Source: Ixodes scapularis (taxonomy: Eukaryota > Arthropoda > Arachnida > Ixodida > Ixodidae). Taken from it: a stretch of DNA of 64,000 nt. The stretch spans positions 84,081,816-84,145,815 of the forward strand of contig NW_024609846.1 in assembly GCF_016920785.2 (NCBI RefSeq). Direction: 5' to 3'. How positions within the stretch are numbered: the first letter of the stretch is position 1; the number at the start of each line of letters is the position of its first letter. A program made the translations under genes and the position numbers. The notes beneath the pieces were generated by a model. That model was not told the DNA's origin. It saw only the letters and a list, made by a program, of their open reading frames with translations, and did no database searches. Positions 56,040-64,000 of the stretch are shown one piece after another.

Positions 56040-56956
56040 AACGATTGACCTCCTCCGGGTTTGAACCTGACCCTCTTCGTTCTGAATCATGCCGCCCACA
56101 ACATATTGGGCGGAGGTTGAAGTGTGATGTCGTTTTTGAGTAAAAAAGAAATAATAACAAAGTGTAAAATACAGGAATCGTATAAAAACTGTTTTTACAA
56201 ATAAACCCAAATCAATTTTTTGCTTTTTGTCATGCTTGATTGTTGTTTCGTCGTCGTGCGTGTTTCTTATCGTCGTGCTTGATTTCCGAAAAAAAAAAAT
56301 ATAACAAAAAAGTCTCGGGATTAAGTCTCCACACATTTCATCTTTCTGAAGGATTTGTTCTTTCCTAAGCAAAGAGAAACTGAGGAAGAGGAGGAGATGA
56401 GACTGCGCGGGGACGTGAGAACGCTGAGCTCTCGTTCGAATGATTAGAGGTGAGAAGCCAAGCTATAGTTGCCTTTGTCTCTGGGCGCTCGTCGAACCCG
56501 TTCCATTTCCGAACGTTGGCATTTGGTTTTCGCTCTGGAACGCTTTCGAACACTGAGACAAAGCTTTGCGTCCACCGACTAATCATAGCGGGTCTCCTCC
56601 TCTCCTTCACTTTCTCGTCGCATAGGACTGTGGGTTAAATCACCTTGGATGTTTGTAACCTGAGCTTTAGTGAGCACTTTCTAACGTAATTAAGAAAGAA
56701 AAAATACATCAGTGGTCGTGAGCGGGTTTTTTAATTAGGATTGTCCGTACAATGTGGTATTAAACATTTCTGGGAGGGGACCTATATCGTAGGGTTGTGT
56801 GCCTTGTGTATACAGAAATTTTGGAGAGGGGGGTGTAGAGATTGCGGGTTGTGTGTATTATAGAGCACTGCATGCAGCACTGCCCGGACATGGGTGCTAT
56901 GAACAAAGTTTTCTCTCTCTCTCTCTTTTGGAGCACGGGGGGCGATAGCTTGTGCT
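56040..56956. other. No gene seen
   Basis: Ordinary sequence with a CT run near 56914-56928. A minus frame of 116 codons (56760-57110) overlaps the SINE and is not supported. Confidence 0.4.
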
Positions 56957-57135
56957 GAAGAACGGAGCATTCCCAACCACTGTTCCGCCCGGTATTGATC
57001 TGGATGAGCGTTGTACCGGCGTGAATGTAGCACCGGTTAAACGCTCTCAGGTGAGGCGTCGTGCTGCACCGGCAAAATTTCTCATCTGCAGTCGGAACCA
57101 GCGCCGCCATAACTCAAAGGCAAACCGACCTCCCA
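56957..57135 (+). mobile_element. Diverged SINE body
   Basis: GATCTGGATGAGCGTTGTAC, CCGGCGTGAATGTAGC, GGTTAAACGC, CTGCACCGGC and TTCTCATCTGCAGTCGGAAC occur in the order seen in the SINE body, but with many changes. The CACTACTGCGTG core is not intact, so this is an old copy or another subfamily. Confidence 0.5.
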
Positions 57136-57314
57136 TTCTCTAGACATTCGACCATCATTCCACGCAATAATTGAATATAAGACCGCGTATAGTCGTCCTA
57201 AGACCAAAACTTATCTAAACCGATCGAGAAACCCGGTGATCATGAAATGTGTGATCCCAAGGATGAATTTCACAAATCAATCACATTTACAGCATTTTCC
57301 ATGCAAAACGTGAA

Positions 57315-57380
57315 ACACACACACACACACACACACACACGCGCACACACGCACACACACACACACACACACATACACAC
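57315..57380. repeat. (CA)n microsatellite, interrupted
   Basis: CA repeat with GCGC, GC and AT interruptions. Confidence 0.95.
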
Positions 57381-58805
57381 AAAACAACATGTAGACCTTA
57401 GCCAGAGGAGACTCAGGAATCATATTTAGACGTTCCGGCAAAAAGCGAGCAGAGTGCGCGAACGATATCAATTTCGTTCGGGCGCCAGAAAGAACAAGCC
57501 GCAACAACCTTGTTCCCGGGATGCTCCCTTGGCACCGCGCCCTGGCAGAGTGACGCGGCCGGGAGTAACAGCCCGATCCCGGAAGAAACCGCGGCACGTT
57601 CCGGGTGCGCTTGTTGCACCCGTCCAGTTGGGCGACAGCTTGCGCCATCTGGTCGCTGTTCGCTTAACCACGTGCCCCGTCGTACGCTTGGCCCGCTTTA
57701 TGGCGCCGTCGCACGTTCCAATACCGCGTCTTTTTTACGACTCCAGCGACCTCTAAGGGACGCCATTATCGGACAAGTATGGCGGGCTAATACAGTTCGT
57801 GCTTTACCACGTGCCAATTCAGAGCACAACGCTGGGGCACCAGGAAGCAAGCACTGGACTCAAAATGGTTTGCCTCGCGTTTCATCCTCCACGTTTCGTA
57901 CCTGCGGCGATGTGTTGTTGGCATAAGCGTGCTTCCAGAGGCTTGACTTTCTTCTAGGAAGCGATGAAAGGACTGCCTACTGTCCTCCAAGGCGCTGATG
58001 AACGTTGATAAACGCGGTATGTCTAGTTCACGAGGTTGTGTATATAGCTGCGTGCAGAGCAACCTGGGAACAAGCTGGTACCACAGCTACGACAGAGTCA
58101 CCGAGACAACTGTTCTGTCGCGCAAACCACCGACAACATGTAATCACGGAAGCCACCCAAGACGAACAGAAATCAATAAAAAAGTGGTTCCGGCCAGTTC
58201 AGCGTTTTTCCGCTAGGTGAAGTCCGTTTAGCTAGAGTCGCGAATAGGCACAGGAGGACGACAGTTGGTCCCTCATAACTACGAATGAATATCGCAACAA
58301 TGGACATCGCAATCCGAGAGCCAGGTAGTCGTGGTGTGTGTTGTTTTGGATTAGCTATTGTCACTAAAGGCCTGCGCGGTAGACAAAAAAAAAGAGAAAA
58401 AAAAAAGACTTGTTTATCAAATGAGGATGTGGCATTTACTCGATCTTATTGTAACATCATCCTATATTATTTTGGGATTTTGCTGGCTTTACTCCAAACT
58501 ATACCAATAAATGAGACGAAAAACAAAAATAAATGAATAATAATAATAATAATAAAAAAACTGAGAAGCTTTTAATTTCATGTTTGGGTGAGACCACCGG
58601 TGAGACCCAAGAAGTCGCAGCAACAACTTGGCCAAAAAAATGGAAGAGTGGGATTAAAAAAAAAATTTAACAAAAATAAATAGAAAAATTTATGACAGCA
58701 ATGTGGATTAGAATATCAGATTTTTACACATAAATTCAGGAATTTTTTGTTCTTGTCTTAATGGGAAGAAAGGGGGTGGGAAGGAGGGGGCCGGGGGCGC
58801 TTATG
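57381..58805. other. No gene supported
   Basis: GC-richer 57480-57760 with frames on both strands. AATAAA at 58172-58177 follows a frame of 72 codons without recognised content. (AAT)n at 58538-58554. Nothing supportable. Confidence 0.35.
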
Positions 58806-60910
58806 GTCAAGAGGTCCAACGAGTCAAAAGGTCCAACGAGTCAAGAGGTCCAATAGCCACGTGACAGGCGAGTCAAGAGGTCCAACGAGTCAAAAGGTCC
58901 AATTCGAGTCAAGAGGTCCAACGCGTCAAGAGGTCCAACGAGTCAAAAGGTCCAATTTGTGTCAAGAGGTCCAACGCGTCAAGAGGTCCATCGAGTCAAG
59001 AGGTCCAACGCGTCAAGAGGTCCAACGCGTCAAGAGGTCCATCGCGAACTTCATATCTGTGTTCCAGTCTCTCTGTTCTAGGACTTATTCATACCATTTC
59101 TGCGGAAGTGTCTCTCATATTCCCGAGATATAAAATACAAATGTACCTCAGCATCTCGCATTTAGCCTTTCCTTTCATGTACCTCAGTATATGTAAACGC
59201 AAATACTTCCTTGGGTAACTTTGTCCAGTACCGGGTTTTATATGTTTTATTAAAAATATGATGCACTACTATTTTATGCTTTAGTTTTTATTCACTGAGT
59301 TCGCCGATTCACTAAAGAGGTAAATAACACATGGGAAGAAGCTCAAATATCACTGAAGGGCGTCTTTAAACGAGCCCAAATTATGCCATTTGGCGTCCAA
59401 TAGAGTGTTGCTAATGAATGTGAGCATTGTCTCCTTGAAACATTATGACCGGTGCAAGCTATAGCGGGTTAATTTGGGCCGTTGGCTTACTTAAAGGCAG
59501 GGAGCAGCCACAAATACTTATGCTAGCGATTTTTAATTCCTTTACTGCTTTATTTTTGAGAATGCTGTGAAATAAACCATGAAACTGAACGTTTCATGAT
59601 TAAGCATTCTTGACACGAATTACATAACACTTGTTTGTCGATATCATTTACTTTTAGTTGAAATTACGCGATGTGTTAGTCGGTTGGAATTGTAAGATGG
59701 TGGGTTACTTGCTCAACCATTTTTAGAAAATTGGGTCATAGAGATTGAAGTCGATTGAAGAACAGTTCGTGTCGGAAAGCAGGTCGATCTCTGAAGCCGA
59801 TAAATCTCTACTGTGTCCAGTGCTAGGCCATGGAGAATGGAAAAATGACTAACTTTACATGCCATGCTGCGCCAGGGCAAACTGTCTCTTCGAGTTCTTT
59901 GAAGACCAAGCACTTCAAAATATAAAGGAAGCTATTTTGACAAAACGTGAACAATTTAAACAATTATCACAACTTTTGAAAATGATGTCACAGAAATAAA
60001 AAAAAAAGAACTACGTTCAGTTATCCTGACGTCAAACGCCGTAGTAGTGCTTTAGTGTGATGGTAGACGTGGAAATAGCAAATAACTATGGACATATCCT
60101 TTGTATGTGACGAAAGATGTGTTCAAAATAGTTTTACGATTATTTCGAACCCGGATGTCGAAGTAGTCACTTCCTAAAAAAAATGCATCTCAAATCTCGA
60201 TATTCGCGGGGGAGAGCAACACGGGAGATGCAGATTTACGACTTTGTGGTCAGGGGTAGAAGAGAGAAGGCACACAGGTCCCCAACAAACGAATGTTGCT
60301 ATAAGCTTGACAGTTTACAACAACAATGATTTCCAGTGTTTACAAATCCAGTGCCCAGCATGCGATCCCCACAGCCCACGGCGCGCCTATCTGTCGCTTC
60401 AAAAACCAAGCAAATCACGGGTCATACGCACGAACACTGTTTACATCACCGGCCAATTAATTAAAGCCGTGTTCGTGAGATCCCCCCTGCCGTGTGGAAG
60501 ACTTCACAGCTCAACTTTTTGCTCTTTTTTCGACATTTTCTTCTCCGCCTTTATTGTTAGCATCTCTGTTGTCAGCTTTTTTAATGCGTGAGCATTACCT
60601 GGCTCAGTCAGCGAAAAAGCCGCCGGCAAAATCCGTCGTCAAAATCAGTGACTTTTCCAACACAATAATAATTTTAAAAAAAACTGGGAATATTGGACCT
60701 CTTTACGCGTTGGACCTCTTGACACATCGAGGCACGAGTCAAGAGATCCAATATGGGTCAAGAGGTCCAACGCGTCAAGAGGTCCAACGAGTCAAGAGAT
60801 CCACGGCGAGTCAAGAGGTCCAACGCGTCAAAAGGTCCAACGCGTCAAGAGGTCCAATATTGGACCTCTTGACTCGTTGGACCTTTTGACGCGTTGGACC
60901 TCTTGACTCG
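58806..60910. mobile_element. Unit bounded by 17-bp minisatellite arrays, about 2.1 kb
   Basis: At 58806-59046 the 17-mer TCAAGAGGTCCAACGAG (variants AAAGG, ACGCG, ATCGAG) repeats about 13 times in one orientation. At 60692-60910 the same unit appears in three blocks: reverse, forward, then reverse, so the outermost units of the two arrays are inverted relative to each other. No similar units lie outside. The 1.6-kb interior is AT-rich with no recognised frame. Tandem-repeat inverted ends recall foldback/Galileo-type DNA transposons. No TSD found; family unknown. Confidence 0.6.
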
Positions 60911-63698
60911 GAATCGCCGGGGGGGGGGGGGCAACTAGTCGTTTCGGTTGCATCTTGTTTCTATTTCTTACCACAGTTTTTGTTTGACTCTTGCTTGGTT
61001 GAGCTGTAACCAGCGTTCGTATCCACTGAAACTTAGTCGCTCGTTAATTTATGGGCCGGTATATAGTATTCAGTTCACCTCGTACTGCCCATTCATCATC
61101 ACCATCATCATCGCATCGTTGTCCAATACTAGGAATTATAGCAGTAAAAAACAAGTTCAAACGAGCAAAGTGTATTGCGTGCAACAAACTGGTTTCTTCA
61201 CAGTGGGGCATAGCGTATTGGAAGATCGCTCGAAACATTTGAAATTATAGCACATTACGGATGCGATCAGTTCTCGCAACGATCGATACGAAGCAAGAGT
61301 AGAATCGTGTCATGGCATTCCGCGCTCCACACGGAAAACGAACAGAACAAGACAAAGAGAAAAAGAAAGTAAACATGTTGTGCAACTACTTTAGCAAAAA
61401 ACAAAAAAAAAATGTTGTATTTTGTGTTTTACTTATGTGTTTTTCTATACACGTAGAATACCTGTTATTACCCCGACGTCAGGGCGTTCGATTGAGAGAG
61501 TCAAGTCTGCGCGTCCGTTTTCTCCGAGGTACCGACGAGCATCGCAGGGAAGCTCATTCGCTGGTGCCGAACCTCAATGGATCGTAGAAATACAGTATGG
61601 CAATTAATACAATCAGTTCAACCACTTCTAAGGTCTCAAGATTAAATGTAAGCTTAGATTACAAGGTGTACTATAAGAATGTTTTCTTATCTTGTTTAAC
61701 AACGCTGTCTTATTGTTGTTGTTGTTTTTTTCTAAGCATTTGCGAACGAGGTGATATTTCAGTACCCTAACACGTGCAACACTTTCTGTGCGTATAGTCT
61801 CACAAAAAGCGGTCTTCTAGCGCAAATATCATTGGTTGGTTCCCGTGAGTGCTGTGTCTAGATAGTGAAGAGTTCAGCAAGGTTTCCTTCTTTACCTGTG
61901 TCCTCAGTTTTGCTCTCTGACTACGAGGTGCTGCAGTATACGAATCGGCCGCCTCTCTGGTCTTCACACCCCCGAAAGCCCTTCGGTAAAAACACGCGTT
62001 TCTTCCGGTTATCCTTTTTTTTTTCCTCAACTCCAACACAAAATTTAAAAAAATAGATACTCACAAGCAGAGACTCCAACCGAAGCGGAACATAGACCAA
62101 ACAGCTAAATTTCTAATTGTTTTGGGTAATTCCACATCCAGAAATAGCACAAATATTTCACTTTCAAGCTGGAACCAAAACCAGAATCTAAATTTGAATT
62201 AAAATGAACTGGTAGCCCAGTGGTTCCGCGCTGCAACTTAGTGACCAATATTATCGGAGAAATAGCCGCGGGGTCCTGACCTTTGACCGACAACCTTTGG
62301 TAAAGTTGCATGTCATATGCCACTTATAGAGTGGCAGATTGTGGTCGAACGGTTCCTTTCTATAGAGCGTCAACCGTTTCCACGACCATTAAGCTAGCGA
62401 TCGTTGTTGGCTTCTCCAAACTGTCATTGAGCTCAACTAAGTTGTCTGGCACGGTAGATATATGCCTAGCAACCCCAGTTGAGATCGATTTCTTCTTGTA
62501 AATAAACCGTATTTAGAACGTTTCACACGAATCTAAGAAGGAAAGACATAACGAAAGTCATATCGGCACCGTCATCACAATGGCCGCGCACGCCGAGCGT
62601 GGGCTTCCGCGACGTGTCGTGATCGTTTTATCGGCAGCTCGGGCCCCAAAGTTTACCTCTTCCGACAATATTTGATGCTACGATACTGTCTCGATACCTC
62701 ACCCAATCTTCCGCAGTAGTAAGCGCTTCGCTGGCGCTGGCCGTCGGCGGCAGCGTGGCGGATACCTCTATTGGGGCGAGCCCCATTAGTTAACCGAGGT
62801 GTATAGGCCAGCTCAGTTGAACTGAACGATTGTTAGTGGCTCAATGACAGTTATTGCCTCCGTGTAACTCCGGCCGATCGCGATTGAGTTAACTGTCCTT
62901 GACTCAATGACAGTTTAAAGCGCCCGTGTGATTAGAGTAACTGTATAAACAAAACAAAAAAGTAATCCGTAAAAAAAAGAAAAAAAAAAAAACGGTTTGA
63001 GCAGTTAGTTGTTGCGCGAGCAGTTTGGCGCGATTGATTCGTATACCGGCTTAGCCGAGTATACGCGGGCTTGGTGCGGACCTCGCAGGACCAGGAAAAA
63101 GCGACCAATAAACGGGTTTAAAATCTCGTCAACCGTGGTGTACAAAAGTGCGCGGAACTATATAATGACCTTTCCCCACATGGTGCACAGTATAATTCCA
63201 AATTTCCACGGACTCGTCCACGGAGACGTTCCTGCGGTCCGCGGACAAGCTCTGGAGTTTTGCATGCTTTTTGCAGTCTGAGACCTGGCGAATTTTGAAC
63301 CGCAAAAGGTGACGTCACCGATTTTGTAGGCACTTCTCCGGGGACATGTCCGCCGTGTAAATACACATTTCACGATATTTTGTTTTAAATCAATATGTTG
63401 GAATTAAAATGAAACATCATATACATAGATATATATTCTTTGAGAAGCGGACAGCGTAAACTAATTTACTCAGGGGAGAATTTCGTTTCAGTTCATTACG
63501 GTTGGGTAAAAACTAGGGCTCGCCAGCTTCATGCACGATTTTCTACGTCAGGTACACACCATATAGGTGAGCGCAGCACACAGAAAGCTGGACCCGGGTG
63601 CAGCATCAGCATATGTCTGCAACTCCTCCTGTCTTCGCTGTCCGAACACGAGCCCCTGCAGCTGAACGCTGACGCAACTCCAGAATGTTCCACTCGTG
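60911..63698. other. No gene supported
   Basis: G13 at 60919-60931; (CAT)n near 61095-61111; A-rich runs at 61400-61411 and 62969-62992. CTCAATGACAGTT occurs at 62840 and again at 62904. No gene, RNA or bounded repeat recognised. Confidence 0.35.
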
Positions 63699-63729
63699 CC
63701 CCCCCCCCCCCCCCCCCTCCCCCCCCCCC
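63699..63729. repeat. Poly-C tract (C19-T-C11)
   Basis: Long C run with a single T. Confidence 0.95.
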
Positions 63730-63745
63730 GCACTCTTCGGGACGG

Positions 63746-63814
63746 CTACGAAATACAGCCTCTATAGAGATGTTTCCAGAACAGCGGCGCCATCTTGAAT
63801 GTCGTCACTTCCGG
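63746..63814 (-). promoter_or_regulatory. Possible minus-strand promoter and start (ETS-like and YY1-like)
   Basis: On the minus strand ACCGGAAGTGACGAC (ETS-like CCGGAAGTG at 63814-63806) is followed 10 bases later by AAGATGGCGCC (YY1-like, 63796-63786), the arrangement seen at many TATA-less housekeeping promoters. The ATG in that motif opens only 15 codons (MAPLFWKHLYRGCIS) before a stop, so a donor site would have to lie inside it; none is obvious. Confidence 0.25.
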
Positions 63815-63822
63815 TATATGGG

Positions 63823-64000
63823 CGAAAACATTGCTTTGCCGTCGCCGCTCCAATAAAAGAAACTTAGGATATTATAGGCGTATAACCGTCACCCGATTGT
63901 CGTTTTCCCTCCCATCTATTCTTTTTTTTTTTTTGCTATTTGCAGGATGATATTTTTTATTATTTGATTTCGTCGCAAATACCGGATATGCCTCGTATAT
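63823..64000. other. No gene seen to the window end
   Basis: T run at 63922-63934. Nothing supportable. Confidence 0.4.

Noticed and set aside
57510..57926. 138-codon frame as a zinc-finger (THAP-like) gene
   Set aside because: The spacing of Cys/His residues does not fit a THAP or C2H2 pattern on either strand.

Overview
The window looks like intergenic or intronic DNA from a large, repeat-rich arthropod genome, most probably an ixodid (hard) tick. The main evidence is a tRNA-headed SINE that recurs on both strands (3768-4063, 10626-10908, 19579-19765, 20906-21245 reverse, with fragments at 9368, 26370, 29150 and 56957). Each full copy has an A-box/B-box head followed by a conserved body with the motifs CACTACTGCGTG and CATCTACAGCTGAGAC. 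This resembles, from memory, the Ruka-type SINE family described in ixodid ticks. Other eukaryotic signs are homopolymer runs, (TA)n/(CA)n microsatellites, AATAAA signals and many miniature inverted-repeat elements (MITEs). There are no bacterial operons, ribosome-binding sites, CRISPR arrays or rRNA genes.

No protein-coding gene can be supported with confidence. GC-rich, CpG-rich blocks (about 1330-2100, 12440-12860, 18260-18600, 22040-22330, 23100-23600, 25250-25960, 29560-30380, 34090-34975, 45800-46480) carry long open frames on several strands at once, as expected from GC-rich non-coding sequence. A few weak candidates are recorded: an open frame with retroelement ORF1/gag-like character (22419-22922), a possible signal-peptide first exon (17990-18121, minus), a possible last exon plus poly(A) signal (53075-53454), and two promoter-like motif clusters (NRF-1-like/YY1-like at 42490-42620; ETS/YY1-like at 63786-63814).

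Layout: 1-2700 is GC-rich; two perfect palindromes lie at 2755-2855. From 3.7 to 11.5 kb there are SINEs and a group of TA-flanked inverted-repeat elements sharing CACTC-type ends (4492, 7347, 8565, 11344), one of which carries a TTAA-flanked MITE. From 14.6 to 19.5 kb there are a 1290-bp hAT-like element with a perfect 8-bp flanking duplication, a second hAT-like remnant containing another MITE, and a 517-bp TTAA-flanked MITE. From 19.5 to 31.1 kb there are SINEs, a hAT-like remnant and a 181-bp hAT MITE. From 33.5 to 48.5 kb MITEs and foldbacks continue. At 48.8-50.1 kb there is a nest of at least three elements. At 55.8-56.0 kb a near-perfect 92-bp inverted repeat contains a hammerhead-like core. 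At 58.8-60.9 kb a roughly 2.1-kb unit is bounded by arrays of a 17-bp minisatellite in both orientations.

The window therefore records repeated insertion of non-autonomous DNA transposons and SINEs. No encoded transposase or reverse transcriptase was recognised. All family calls rest on termini, target-site duplications and visual comparison, not on database searches.
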